Source of the DNA: UBA9620 sp965220695
Lineage (GTDB): Bacteria; Acidobacteriota; Vicinamibacteria; Vicinamibacterales; UBA8438
Length of the DNA: 64,000 bases
Direction of reading: 5' to 3'
Assembly: GCA_965220695.1 (NCBI GenBank)
Contig: OZ244838.1
Location: 2,728,001-2,792,000, forward strand
The position numbers and the translations under genes are program-made. Every line of letters starts with the position of its first letter. Position 1 is the first letter of the stretch. A model generated the notes under the pieces. That model was given only the letters and a program-made list of their open reading frames with translations, was not told the origin of the DNA and ran no database searches. Shown piece after piece: positions 45,817-54,842 of the stretch.

Positions 45817-46749
45817 TTACTGGCCGGACGTACTGCGCGCGCCGGATGCCGCGAGGCCGTGGGAGGCCAGAAACCGTTGAATCGTCTCGAAGATCGCGAC
45901 GGTCTCCTGCCGGTCGAAGCCGCCGTGCCGCCCGCCCGGCACGGTGTGCAGCTCGTTCGACACCCCCGCCGTCGCGAGCTCTTCATGCAACCGCACACCG
46001 TGTTGATAGGGCACGGTCGGGTCGGCGTCGCCGTGAATCGACAGCACCGGCGGCAGACCGGCCCGCACGTAGGTCAGCGGTGACACGCGCTCGGCGATCT
46101 CGAACCGATTCGGCATGCTCCCCATCCAGGTGACCGCGTAGGTCTTCGTGTTGGGCCCGTCGAGCAGGTCGCCCACGTCGGTGATGCCATACCAGTTGAT
46201 GATGGCGGCCACGGACAGCTCCTCGCGGCCGGGGCACTGCCGGTCGAGTCCGGCGGACGCCGGAATCATGCCGGTCGTCAGCGCGAGATGGCCCCCTGCC
46301 GAATTCCCGGTCACCACGATGCGCGCCGGGTCGATGTTGTAGTTGTCCGCGTTGCGGATCACCCAGCGCAACGCGCAGAGACAGTCCTCGACCGCGGCCG
46401 GCGCCAGCGACACCTGCCCCAGGCGGTACTGCACGTTGACCACGGCCCAGCCCATCTCGAGCCACGGCAGCAGCCGCAGCACGTTGCCTTCCTTCGAGCC
46501 GCCCACCCAGCCGCCGCCGTGGATGTACATCAGCACCGGCGTGGGACCGTCGGCGCCGCGGGGCAGGTAGAGGTCGACCTTGTTCTCACGGTTGTTGGCG
46601 ACGCCGTAGGTGACGTTCGGCAGCACCCGGTACGTGTTGGACAGATGCGCCGCGAACGCCGCCGTGTCGTCGAGCTGCGCGAGCGCGCCGGCCGGCATGA
46701 CGAGCAGCACCGCGGCCACCAGCGCGGCCGTGCATGTTCCGTATCTCAT
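45817..46749 (-). CDS. Secreted carboxylesterase of the HSL/BD-FAE type
   Basis: A 310-residue alpha/beta-hydrolase with a signal peptide ('AALVAAVLLVMPAGALAQ'). The oxyanion-hole motif is 'YIHGGGWVGGSKEGN', the nucleophile Ser150 is in 'TGNSAGGHLALTTG', the acid Asp243 in 'HGDADPTVPYQHG' and the base His275 in 'PGGRHGGFDRQE'. All are intact. Relatives deacetylate or deferuloylate plant polysaccharides or hydrolyse short acyl esters. ATG at 46749 with GGGAGGT 6 nt upstream. It lies on the same strand as the PDZ-hydrolase, separated by about 90 bp. Confidence 0.9.
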   Translation of the reverse strand: MRYGTCTAALVAAVLLVMPAGALAQLDDTAAFAAHLSNTYRVLPNVTYGVANNRENKVDLYLPRGADGPTPVLMYIHGGGWVGGSKEGNVLRLLPWLEMGWAVVNVQYRLGQVSLAPAAVEDCLCALRWVIRNADNYNIDPARIVVTGNSAGGHLALTTGMIPASAGLDRQCPGREELSVAAIINWYGITDVGDLLDGPNTKTYAVTWMGSMPNRFEIAERVSPLTYVRAGLPPVLSIHGDADPTVPYQHGVRLHEELATAGVSNELHTVPGGRHGGFDRQETVAIFETIQRFLASHGLAASGARSTSGQ

Positions 46750-46808
46750 TCTTGACCTCCCTATCAGATCCATCAGACAGTCCAGCCGTTCTCCCCGCGT
46801 GACCCTGG

Positions 46809-47036
46809 CAGCCCGTGGTGAAAGCCCCGCGGCATTCGATTCCCGCAGAATTCTGCGCTTCCCCGCGGAATTCTGCTGTTTCACGCTGCATCCCGTCTGG
46901 CGGCGTTACGGCCGGCGAACAGGGCAACCACAAGGGTTGCCCCTACAGGTATGCTCCCTCGTCGCGCCTTGCGCTGGCCGGACGCGGCATTGTTACGACC
47001 AGATCTCGGTGCAACACGGGGTTTCACCACGGGCTG
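46809..47036 (+). repeat. Mosaic dispersed element, full copy 4 (orientation A to B)
   Basis: It starts CAGCCCGTGGTGAAAGCCCC and ends 'GGGGTTTCACCACGGGCTG'. Inside are two GAATTC units, then the GGGCAACCACAAGGGTTGCC palindrome inserted at the same place as in copies 2 and 5, then the core 'CTCCCTCGTCGCGCCTTG' and 'GCGGCATTGTTACGACCAG' shared with copy 1. It lies between the esterase and the penicillin acylase; the rest of the gap shows nothing else. Confidence 0.87.
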
Positions 47037-47079
47037 CTAGCCATCCACGGCGATACCGCACGGTCGCGGTCGCGATTCC

Positions 47080-49521
47080 CTACGGCGCCGGCTGCCGCGG
47101 ACGAAGCATGGTCGTGCGCTCGGTCACCGAATCGATCTTCGCCCGGCTGTAGAAGATCGGAAAGTACTTCCCGCGCGCCCACAGCTCGAACAGATCGCGG
47201 TAGTGCGGGCTGTCCGGGTTACCGGACTGCCCCGGCGCGTTCAATCCGACCGAATTGTCCCAATCCGACGTGTCGGCGACGATCATGAACGACGCGCCGG
47301 AAGTCTGATTGTCGCCGTTGCCGGTGTTGTGCACCGTCCCGCCATATCCCCCGCGCGGCAGCGGACCGACGTCGAGCCGCCGGCGCACCTCCGGGCTGAC
47401 CGCCGCCGTCAGCGGATGACGGATCAGCGCATGCTTGTACCGTGCCTGTCCGTACTGCCAGTGCGCCATGTCCGGTCCGAGGCGGTCGGTCAGACTCGCC
47501 AGCGTCTCGGCCAGGCTGTCCCGCAGCAGGGCGTCGCGCCCCGCCACCGGCGCGTCGCCGAACCGCCCGTCGGGCGCGACCAGCCAGTCGATCAGGCGCT
47601 TCATGTTGACGCCCCTGATGATCTCCTGCGCCGCCTCCGGCACCACGACCGCGTGGATCCTGGCGCGCAACCGGCGTTCGAACGTGGCGTAGATGGCCGC
47701 CTCGACCGAGTCCCTGGCGAGCACGTAGTCCCACTCGAGCAGCCGGTCACGCAGCGCGGCCACCGCCGGGTCGTCGATCTCGACCTCGCGCAGCAGCGGC
47801 ACGATGTTCCGGCCGGCGACGGTGAGCTCGTCGTGCTGGAAGCGCAGCATGTCGGCCACGGTCAGACGCTGCCCGCCGCCGAGCAGCTCGTCGACCCGCG
47901 CCGCCCGCATCTGGTCGCCCCAGGTATAGTGCAGCGCCTCCCAGTAGGGATAGTCGTCGGGCACGGTGTAGTTGTTCGCCGTGCCGTAGTAGCCCGTCTC
48001 CGGATTGACCAGATTCGGCAGCGCCGTGATCGGCAGATACCCGTCCCACTCGTAGCGGCCGTCGCCCGGCACCGGCAGCAGCCCGCTGTGGGTACGGCGG
48101 ATGGGTGAGACCCCCACCGCCTGGTAGCCGATGTTCCTGTCGCGGTCGGCCCAGACCATGTTCTCGGAGGGGATGCGGCTGTAGCTGCAGGCCTCGCGGA
48201 ACTCGTCCCACGTGCGCGCCTGGTCCATCCGCAGACTCGCCAGATATGGCGCCGACCCGTAGTCGAGCCAGGCGGCCCGCAGCGCGTAGGCCTTGTTCTG
48301 CGCGGTGTCCTCGTAGAGCACCGGGCCATGCCGCGTGTACTTCAGCTCGACGTCGACCGGGGTCTCGCCCTTGACGGGCACCGACTCCTCGATCACCGTC
48401 ATGTTCTCCCAGCGGCCCAGATACCGATACTGGTTGGGGTCGGCCGGATTGGTGTCGTAGACGTAGAGGTCCTCGTTGTCCTGCCCGAACACGGTCAGAC
48501 CCCACGCGCCATACTCGTTGTGGCCGATGGACACCCCGGGCAGCACCGGCTCGCCGCCGCCGATCACGTTCCACCCGGGCGCCACCAGATGCACCCAGTA
48601 GCGCAGCGACGGCGCGCCCTGGGCCCGGTGGGGGTCGTTGGCCATCAACGGAAACCCGGTGATCGTGCGGCTGCCGGCGACGACCCAGTTGTTGCTGCCG
48701 ATAGCGTCGTAGTCCTGCTGCTCGAGGTCGATCTCGCTCGGCATCGCCGCCGCCAAGCGCGCGAACGCATCGGCGTCGCCGCGCCAGGCGGACGCGACAT
48801 CCTCCGGCCGGAACCGCACGCTCCGGCGATGGGCGCGGTACAGGTCGAGAATGTCGTCGTGCAGCAATGAGACATCGATCGCCGGGTCGATCGTCAGGTC
48901 CGGGTCCCCGTAGTAGTAGTTCAGCTCCTTGACCGCGTCGGCCCCGAGCAACGCCACGGCGCGCGCGTTGGCGATCTCCGAGGTGACGTTGCCGACCAGC
49001 CCCTGGTGCCGCGAGATGACGACCTCCGGGGTCCAGTGCCCGGGGGTGATGCCCAGCAGCCGGAATTCGATCGGCAGTAGGTCCGGATCGGCCGCCGTCT
49101 GATCGACGTAGGCGTTGATGCCCCGCACGAAGGCGGGAATGATCTGGTCGCCGCGGTCGTGATATTGGTTCAGCTCGGTGGTCAGATCGCCGCGGAACCG
49201 GTGCAGGCGGGCGCCGATATCCCGAGCGATCTCGCGCCGCCCGAGTATCTCCGCCACGGTGCCGGTCGCCTGCCGCCGCCAGACCTCGAACTGAAACAGC
49301 CGGTCCCGCGCCGCGGCGTAGCCCTGGGCGAAGAAGAGGTCTGCCTCGTTCTCGGCATAGATATGGTTGATGCCCCAGCGGTCGGTGACGATCTCGACCG
49401 GCGCCTGCAGCCCGTCAAGCTGCAGCATCTCCTGCCGGGCGGTCAGCGCGGTCCCGTGGCTGGCGATCCACACCGTCAGACCGGCAATCACCGCGGTCGA
49501 TGCGAGGGAGCGGCGCTGCAT
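47080..49521 (-). CDS. Penicillin acylase-family (Ntn hydrolase) enzyme
   Basis: An 813-residue exported N-terminal-nucleophile hydrolase that cuts itself into two chains. The alpha part has 'VTDRWGINHIYAENEADLFF' and 'QGYAAARDRLFQFEVWRR', both typical. The nucleophile Ser276 stands in 'YDAIGSNNWVVAGSRT', where autocleavage exposes the beta chain. 'MANDPHRAQGAPSLRYWVHL' and 'GVSIGHNEYGAWGLTVF' follow. Substrates could be acyl-homoserine lactones, beta-lactams or other amides; the sequence does not decide. Signal peptide at 1-27; ATG 49521 with GAGGAT upstream. Confidence 0.92.
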   Translation of the reverse strand: MQRRSLASTAVIAGLTVWIASHGTALTARQEMLQLDGLQAPVEIVTDRWGINHIYAENEADLFFAQGYAAARDRLFQFEVWRRQATGTVAEILGRREIARDIGARLHRFRGDLTTELNQYHDRGDQIIPAFVRGINAYVDQTAADPDLLPIEFRLLGITPGHWTPEVVISRHQGLVGNVTSEIANARAVALLGADAVKELNYYYGDPDLTIDPAIDVSLLHDDILDLYRAHRRSVRFRPEDVASAWRGDADAFARLAAAMPSEIDLEQQDYDAIGSNNWVVAGSRTITGFPLMANDPHRAQGAPSLRYWVHLVAPGWNVIGGGEPVLPGVSIGHNEYGAWGLTVFGQDNEDLYVYDTNPADPNQYRYLGRWENMTVIEESVPVKGETPVDVELKYTRHGPVLYEDTAQNKAYALRAAWLDYGSAPYLASLRMDQARTWDEFREACSYSRIPSENMVWADRDRNIGYQAVGVSPIRRTHSGLLPVPGDGRYEWDGYLPITALPNLVNPETGYYGTANNYTVPDDYPYWEALHYTWGDQMRAARVDELLGGGQRLTVADMLRFQHDELTVAGRNIVPLLREVEIDDPAVAALRDRLLEWDYVLARDSVEAAIYATFERRLRARIHAVVVPEAAQEIIRGVNMKRLIDWLVAPDGRFGDAPVAGRDALLRDSLAETLASLTDRLGPDMAHWQYGQARYKHALIRHPLTAAVSPEVRRRLDVGPLPRGGYGGTVHNTGNGDNQTSGASFMIVADTSDWDNSVGLNAPGQSGNPDSPHYRDLFELWARGKYFPIFYSRAKIDSVTERTTMLRPRQPAP

Positions 49522-49661
49522 GAACGGATCCTCGGTATGCGTCCGATTGTTCCGGTGACCGGTGTCGAGAGGCATTATAGTAGCACCCTGATTTCCGGCA
49601 GCTCCGCTGACCTCCGGCAACTTCGCTGATTTCCGACAATTCCGAGGATACGCCGCCGTAG

Positions 49662-50957
49662 ATGCCAGACGAGACCTCACCGGCCGCGCGCCGGCCGACG
49701 CTCCTGACTTCGGAAGACTGGTGGTCCATCTGGATCGGCGGTCTGCTGATCGCCCTCGCCGCCACGGGGGTCGTCAGCGGCGTGGCCGGCGTCGGACGCT
49801 GGACCGGCGACCCGATCGCCGCGATCGAGGGTCGTGTGCTGCCCCTGGCGATGCTCGGTATCGGGTTCGCGCTGATCACCGCGCTGGCCGCGCGGGTCAT
49901 GGGCGGATCGTTCCTCGGTCATCAGACCGGTTTCCTCCCGATGTTCGTGCTGGCGGTGATCGCCTACGTCGTCGCCAACCAGACGGGCATACGCGCCGCC
50001 GGATTCGGCTACGCCTTCTGGGCGCTGCTGCTCGGCCTGCTCATCTCGAACACGGCCGGCACGCCCGACTGGCTGAGACCGGCGCTGCGCAGCGAGCTCT
50101 ACATCAAGACGGGGCTGGTGCTGCTGGGCGCCGAGATCCTGTTCAACCGCATCCTGACCCTGGGTCCGCCGGGCCTGTTCGTGGCGTGGCTGGTCACGCC
50201 GATCGTCATCGTCTTCATGTACCGCTTCGGCACCCGGGTGCTGAAGATGGAAAGCCCGTCGCTGGTCGTCATCATCGCCGCCGCCACCTCGGTCTGCGGC
50301 GTCTCGGCCGCCATCGCCACGGCCGCCGCCGCCCGGGCCAAGAAGGACGAACTGACCCTGACGGTCGGCATGACGCTGATCTTCACGGTCGTCATGATGA
50401 TTCTGATGCCGCTCGCCATCCGCGCGATCGGGATGGACCCGATCGTCGGGGGCGCCTGGATCGGCGGGACGGTGGACGCGACCGGCGCGGTCGTGGCGGC
50501 CGGCGCCATGCTCGGCGACGAGGCGGGACAGGTGGCCGCGGTCGTCAAGATGATCCAGAACATCCTGATCGGGGTGGTGGCGTTTCTGGTGGCTGTCTAC
50601 TGGGTCGCCAACGTCGAGCCGGGCGGGGACGGCGCGCGGCCGTCCGCCGGCGCCATCTGGACCCGGTTCCCGAAGTTCATCCTCGGTTTCGCCGGCGCGT
50701 CGCTGCTCTTCTCGTTCGTGCTGACCCCGCTCCTCGGCGACGACGCGGTCAACGGCATCATCGACCTGACGTCCGATTTCCGCGGTTGGCTGTTCTGTCT
50801 GGCGTTCGTCAGCATCGGACTGGAATCGAACCTCAGACAGCTCATGGGCCAGGTACAGGGCGGCCGGCCGATTCAGCTCTATCTGGTGGGCCAGACCTTC
50901 AATCTGGTGCTCACGCTGGCGGCCGCCTACCTGGCCTTCGGGGGGATCCTCTTTTGA
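49662..50957 (+). CDS. YeiH-type putative sulfate exporter family transporter
   Basis: A 431-residue inner-membrane protein with about ten to eleven helices, of the family known as putative sulfate exporters (YeiH; PF03601). 'AFWALLLGLLISNTAGTPDW', 'YIKTGLVLLGAEILFNRIL', 'SPSLVVIIAAATSVCGVSAA' (a conserved substrate-site block) and 'WIGGTVDATGAVVAAGAM' are characteristic. Sulfate or sulfonate export is the usual annotation but is poorly tested. ATG at 49662. A possible small gene overlaps its stop by 4 bp. Confidence 0.88.
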   Translation: MPDETSPAARRPTLLTSEDWWSIWIGGLLIALAATGVVSGVAGVGRWTGDPIAAIEGRVLPLAMLGIGFALITALAARVMGGSFLGHQTGFLPMFVLAVIAYVVANQTGIRAAGFGYAFWALLLGLLISNTAGTPDWLRPALRSELYIKTGLVLLGAEILFNRILTLGPPGLFVAWLVTPIVIVFMYRFGTRVLKMESPSLVVIIAAATSVCGVSAAIATAAAARAKKDELTLTVGMTLIFTVVMMILMPLAIRAIGMDPIVGGAWIGGTVDATGAVVAAGAMLGDEAGQVAAVVKMIQNILIGVVAFLVAVYWVANVEPGGDGARPSAGAIWTRFPKFILGFAGASLLFSFVLTPLLGDDAVNGIIDLTSDFRGWLFCLAFVSIGLESNLRQLMGQVQGGRPIQLYLVGQTFNLVLTLAAAYLAFGGILF

Positions 50958-51214
50958 TTCCGTTATTGTTTCCGTCCCCTGATGTGTCGCGACCGCCGGC
51001 GGCCGGTGGCAGGGGTGCGAGCGCGGGCCGCAGGGCGGGCCGTCTCGTCCTCGGCGCGCTCGCGATCGCCGCCCTCGGTCTCGCGATCGCCCAGGCCGGA
51101 CGGCTGCCGGGACCGGCGGGAGACGCGCTGCGCGCCAACATCGAGACCGGGCAGGACGCCACCGGCGTGTTCTATACTGACGTCGAGGGCTGGACGGAAT
51201 GGTCCGCGCCCTGA
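50954..51214 (+). CDS. Possible small membrane protein coupled to the YeiH-type gene
   Basis: A frame of 86 codons starting with TTG that overlaps the upstream stop by 4 bp (TTGA). It has one hydrophobic helix ('LVLGALAIAALGLAIAQAG') followed by a short tail 'NIETGQDATGVFYTDVEGW'. The helix plus a tyrosine-tryptophan-rich tail is a plausible small accessory protein, and coupling supports it. The TTG start and lack of a known family keep confidence low. Its last 35 bp are the first unit of a 59-bp tandem repeat. Confidence 0.4.
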   Translation: MIPLLFPSPDVSRPPAAGGRGASAGRRAGRLVLGALAIAALGLAIAQAGRLPGPAGDALRANIETGQDATGVFYTDVEGWTEWSAP

Positions 51215-51398
51215 CCGCGACTCAGTTGTCTTCTATTGACGTCGAGGGCTGGAAGGACTGGTCCGCACCCTGACCGCGACTCAGTGTTCTTCTACTGACG
51301 TCGAGGGCTGGACGGAATGGTCCGCACCCTGACCGCGACTCAGTGTTCTTCTACTGACGTCGAGGGCTGGACGGAATGGTCCGCACCCTGACCGCGGC
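51181..51398. repeat. 59-bp tandem repeat, 4 copies
   Basis: Units begin at 51181, 51240, 51299 and 51358 with exact 59-bp spacing. Each holds CGTCGAGGGCTGGACGGAAT, GGTCCGCACCCTGACCGCGA and a TTCTTCTACTGA joint. The first copy codes for the tail of the small protein; the others are out of frame and end at the KefB-like stop. There are no spacers. Confidence 0.92.
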
Positions 51399-53369
51399 TC
51401 AGCGTCTCCGAAACATCTCCGCCGCCCGATCGAGCGCGCCGCGGTCGCCCACCAGCACCGCGGTGTCCCCCACTTCGTAGTGGAAGTCCGCCTCGCGGTG
51501 ATACCGCGCCTGGCCCTTGCGGACCACGGCGACCTGCACGGCGCCGGTGGCGCGGCGCAGGTCGAGCGAGGTGGCGCTCTCCCCCACGGCCGGAGCGTCC
51601 TCTTCCACCTCGGTCAACTCCAGCGCGCCGTGAATCCCCAGGTGCTTCAGTGCGTCGAGCGTCAGGTCGGGTTGTTCACGGCCCCGGAGCAGCCCGTAGT
51701 GCTCGCTGCGCACCGCCTCGAGCTCGTGCGCGATCCGCGCCGCCGGTATCTCATAGCTCTCCAGCGCGCGCGCGAACAGCTCGAGCGACGTCTCGAACTC
51801 CTCCACGACCACCTCGGTGGCGCCGAACCGCATCAGCTCGTCGATGGCGCTGACGTATCGGGTGCGGACGACGATCGCGGCGCCCGGCGCCACCTCGCGC
51901 GCCAGCGCCACGCCGCGCCGCTCATCGAGCGGAGACGCAATGGCGAACACGATCAGCCGGGCCCGCGCGGCGCCGGCATGTTCGAGCAGCGTGCGACTCG
52001 CCCCGTTGCCGTACACGGCGTCCAGACCGTCGTTGCGCGCGAGACGCACCAGTTCGGGATTCTGGTCGATCACCACACACTCGATGCCCGCCGCCTGCAG
52101 CATGCGCGCCAGGTAGCGGCCGGCGAGCCCGTAGCCGATGATCACCGCGTGGTCGGCGCGATGGGGCGACGGGCGGGTCGGCTCCGATCCGGACCGGTTA
52201 CTCGTCAGCGCACCGACCCGCAGGCCAATCGGCCGCGCCGCGGCGACCAGAAACGGCGTCGCCATCATCGACATGGCCGCCACCGACAGGAACATCTGAT
52301 AGTGGCCCTCGGCAAAGAGCCCCAGCGGCGACCCGGCGGCCGCCAGCACGAAGGAGAACTCGCCGACCTGGGCCAGACTGACGCCACTGGCGAGCGCGGT
52401 CTCGAGGAGCCGCCCGCGCAGGAGGATGGCCCCGGTCGCCACGACCGTTTTCACGGCCACCAGCACCAGCAGCATCCCGAGCAGCAGCGGCGCCTGCCCC
52501 GCGATGAACGGCAGATCGAGGAGCATCCCGATCGAGGTGAAGAACACCCCGCTGAACACCGCGCGGAACGGCACCACGTCCGACAGCGCCTGCTGGCCGT
52601 ATTCCGATTCCGAGATGAGGAGTCCGGCGAGAAACGCGCCGATGGCGAGCGAGAAACCGGCGGATGACGCGACCAGCGCCGTGCCGATGGCGAAGAACCC
52701 GACACACAACGTGAACAGCTCCGGGTTGCGCGTCTCGACAATCCGGTCCAGCGTCCAGCGTACCGCCAGCCGCCCGCCGACCACGAGCGCCGTCATCGCG
52801 GCCAGGCCCCCGGCGACGCGGGCCCACATCGCCGCCGGCGACGATGTGCCGACCCCGGCGACCAGCGGCAGCAGCAGCATGAGCGGCACAATCGCCAGGT
52901 CCTGGAAGAGCAGCACCGCGATCGCGTCCCGGCCACGCGGCGTGTCGAGCTCGCCACGGTCCGCGAACGCCTTGCTGACGACCGCGGTCGACGACAGCGC
53001 CGCCAGCGCCCCGTAGAACAGACTCTGGCCGGGGGGCAAGCCCAGCGCCAGCCCCGCCGCCATCACCAGCGCCATCGTCCCCGCCACCTGCCCGGCGCCG
53101 GCGACCAGCACCGAGGCGCCCCACCGCAGCACCTGCGACAGCGAGAGCTCGAGACCCACCTCGAACAACAGCAGCACGACGCCGAGCTCGGCCAGTAGCG
53201 CCACGGACTCGGGGTCTGCAATCAGCGCCACCCCGTGCGGCCCGATGAACACGCCTACCAGGAGAAACCCGACGAGCGCGGGCAACCGCAACCGATGCGC
53301 CAGCGCGACCACCGGAATCGCCAGACCGACGATCAGCGCCAGATCGCGCAGTACACCCAGATCACCCAT
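51399..53369 (-). CDS. KefB-like cation:proton antiporter (CPA2) with TrkA-N and TrkA-C domains
   Basis: A 656-residue monovalent-cation antiporter. The membrane part (about 1-385) has twelve helices with 'LGVVLLLFEVGLELSLSQV', 'LSSTAVVSKAFADRGELDT' and 'SAGFSLAIGAFLAGLLISES'. A TrkA-N Rossmann domain follows ('AVIIGYGLAGRYLARML', the GxGxxG, then 'CVVIDQNPELVRLARNDG'). A TrkA-C domain closes the protein ('HYEVGDTAVLVGDRGAL'). The nucleotide site is intact, so it should be gated by NAD(H) or another ligand. K+ efflux in exchange for protons is the usual role. ATG at 53369. Confidence 0.93.
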   Translation of the reverse strand: MGDLGVLRDLALIVGLAIPVVALAHRLRLPALVGFLLVGVFIGPHGVALIADPESVALLAELGVVLLLFEVGLELSLSQVLRWGASVLVAGAGQVAGTMALVMAAGLALGLPPGQSLFYGALAALSSTAVVSKAFADRGELDTPRGRDAIAVLLFQDLAIVPLMLLLPLVAGVGTSSPAAMWARVAGGLAAMTALVVGGRLAVRWTLDRIVETRNPELFTLCVGFFAIGTALVASSAGFSLAIGAFLAGLLISESEYGQQALSDVVPFRAVFSGVFFTSIGMLLDLPFIAGQAPLLLGMLLVLVAVKTVVATGAILLRGRLLETALASGVSLAQVGEFSFVLAAAGSPLGLFAEGHYQMFLSVAAMSMMATPFLVAAARPIGLRVGALTSNRSGSEPTRPSPHRADHAVIIGYGLAGRYLARMLQAAGIECVVIDQNPELVRLARNDGLDAVYGNGASRTLLEHAGAARARLIVFAIASPLDERRGVALAREVAPGAAIVVRTRYVSAIDELMRFGATEVVVEEFETSLELFARALESYEIPAARIAHELEAVRSEHYGLLRGREQPDLTLDALKHLGIHGALELTEVEEDAPAVGESATSLDLRRATGAVQVAVVRKGQARYHREADFHYEVGDTAVLVGDRGALDRAAEMFRRR

Positions 53370-53431
53370 CGTGGACAGCTATTCCTCGTGACGACAGCGC
53401 AGCGACGGCAGCCGGGCGGCCCCTCGCCCGG

Positions 53432-53733
53432 CAGCCCGTGGCAAAAGCCCCGCTGCATTCGATCCCCGCTGAATTCTGCTGTTTCAAGCTGAATTCTGCT
53501 GTTCCCCGCTGAATTCTGCGCTTCCCCGCGGAATTCAGCCTTCCCCGCTGAATTCTGCGCTTCCCCGCGGAATTCAGCCTTCCCCGCGGAATTCTGCGGT
53601 TTCACGCTGCATCCCGCTGCGCTTCGGTGTTCCGGCTGACGAACAGGGCAACCACAAGGGTTGCCCCTACGGGCCTTGCTCAGCGGGCGCATCGCCGATC
53701 TCGATGCAACGCGGGGTTGCACCACGGGCTGCC
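53432..53733 (+). repeat. Mosaic dispersed element, full copy 5 (expanded, orientation A to B)
   Basis: It starts CAGCCCGTGGCAAAAGCCCC and ends 'GGGGTTGCACCACGGGCTG'. Between arm A and the core, a unit containing GAATTC is repeated seven times (about 53470-53600; period about 20 bp, e.g. GAATTCTGCGCTTCCCCGCG). The GGGCAACC palindrome follows. The expansion explains why this copy (about 300 bp) is longer than the others (about 175-230). The rest of the gap between the antiporter and mltG is empty. Confidence 0.88.
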
Positions 53734-53753
53734 AGCGCGAGCGCACGGCGGCG

Positions 53754-54803
53754 TCATGGCCGGGCCGCGCGGCGCCGCCGGAAGTACTCCACCTGGTATT
53801 CCTGCACGTTGCGGTTGTGCTCCCGCAGCGTGTCTGCGAAGACGTGCGACCCGTCGTTGCGGCTGACGAAGTACACGAAGCTCACGTCAGCGGGTGCGAG
53901 CGCCGCGCGCAGATCGGCCGCGCCGGGGGCCGCGATCGGCCCGGGCGGCAGGCCGGGACGGACATACGTGTTGTAGGGCGAGTCGAACGTCAGATTGTCG
54001 CGGGTGAGATTACCGTCATACACGCCGGCCAGCCGTAACGCATAGATGACGGTCGGGTCGCACTGCAGCGGCATGCGGCGGGCGAGGCGATTCTGGTAGA
54101 CGGCAGAGACGATCGGCCGCTCCGCGTCCAGACCGGTCTCCTTCTGAATGAGCGACGCCAGGGTCACCACCTCGCGCACCGTCATCTCGCGCGCCGCCGC
54201 CAGCCGGCGCAGGTTCTCGTCGAACACCCGGTGGAACTGGGTCAGCATCGCGCCGACCAGATCGTCGGCCGTCGCGCCGCGGGGCAAGGCGTACGTGTCG
54301 GGAAACAGGTACCCCTCGAGATCGGCCGCCTCGGGGTCCAGGTCGGCGATCAGGTCGGCGCGCGCGCTCGCCGCAAGGAAGTCGCCGGGCGTGCCGAACG
54401 ACGACCGCCCGAACAGCTCGGCCATGTCCGTGCGGGTCAGCCCTTCCGGGAACGTGATGTTGTGCAGGTGGACCTGCCCGCGCGCCAGCAGGTCGACCAC
54501 ATCGAGCGCCGAGACCGGCTCCGCGAACCGATACTCGCCCGCCTGCAGCTGCCGGTCGTCGCCACCGCGCCAGAACGCGATCTGGAACGTGCGCTCGTCG
54601 CGCACGACGCGCGCCTCGACCAGTTGCCGCCCGATGTCCCGGATGGACGTGCCCGGCGCGATCTCGACGAACACTTCCGGCGCGGTGTAGCCGCGGTGCA
54701 GCTCCGCGGCGCGGTCATACAGCACGCGGGCGCCGACCGCCGCGAGCCCGCCCGCCAACAGCACCGCACCCACAAGCAGCGTACGCATCAATCTCGCGTT
54801 CAT
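53754..54803 (-). CDS. mltG: Endolytic murein transglycosylase MltG
   Basis: A membrane-anchored lytic transglycosylase thought to end nascent glycan strands. The 349-residue product has one N-terminal helix (about 8-28). A LysM-like module follows ('VEIAPGTSIRDIGRQLVEAR', 'QLQAGEYRF'). The YceG catalytic domain has 'TFPEGLTRTDMAEL', 'LEGYLFPDTYALPRG', the catalytic Glu222 in 'LASLIQKETG', 'VSAVYQNRLARRMPLQCDPT' and 'NTYVRPGLPPGPIAAPG'. All family motifs are present. The ATG at 54803 has GGAAGG upstream. It sits 39 bp after ruvX, a common order in many phyla. Confidence 0.96.
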   Translation of the reverse strand: MNARLMRTLLVGAVLLAGGLAAVGARVLYDRAAELHRGYTAPEVFVEIAPGTSIRDIGRQLVEARVVRDERTFQIAFWRGGDDRQLQAGEYRFAEPVSALDVVDLLARGQVHLHNITFPEGLTRTDMAELFGRSSFGTPGDFLAASARADLIADLDPEAADLEGYLFPDTYALPRGATADDLVGAMLTQFHRVFDENLRRLAAAREMTVREVVTLASLIQKETGLDAERPIVSAVYQNRLARRMPLQCDPTVIYALRLAGVYDGNLTRDNLTFDSPYNTYVRPGLPPGPIAAPGAADLRAALAPADVSFVYFVSRNDGSHVFADTLREHNRNVQEYQVEYFRRRRAARP

Positions 54804-54842
54804 CGGACCGCCTTCCGATACCGCGCCGGCGCCGGATCGGCG

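Noticed and set aside
51181..51398. CRISPR-like array
   Set aside because: Four contiguous 59-bp units without spacers.
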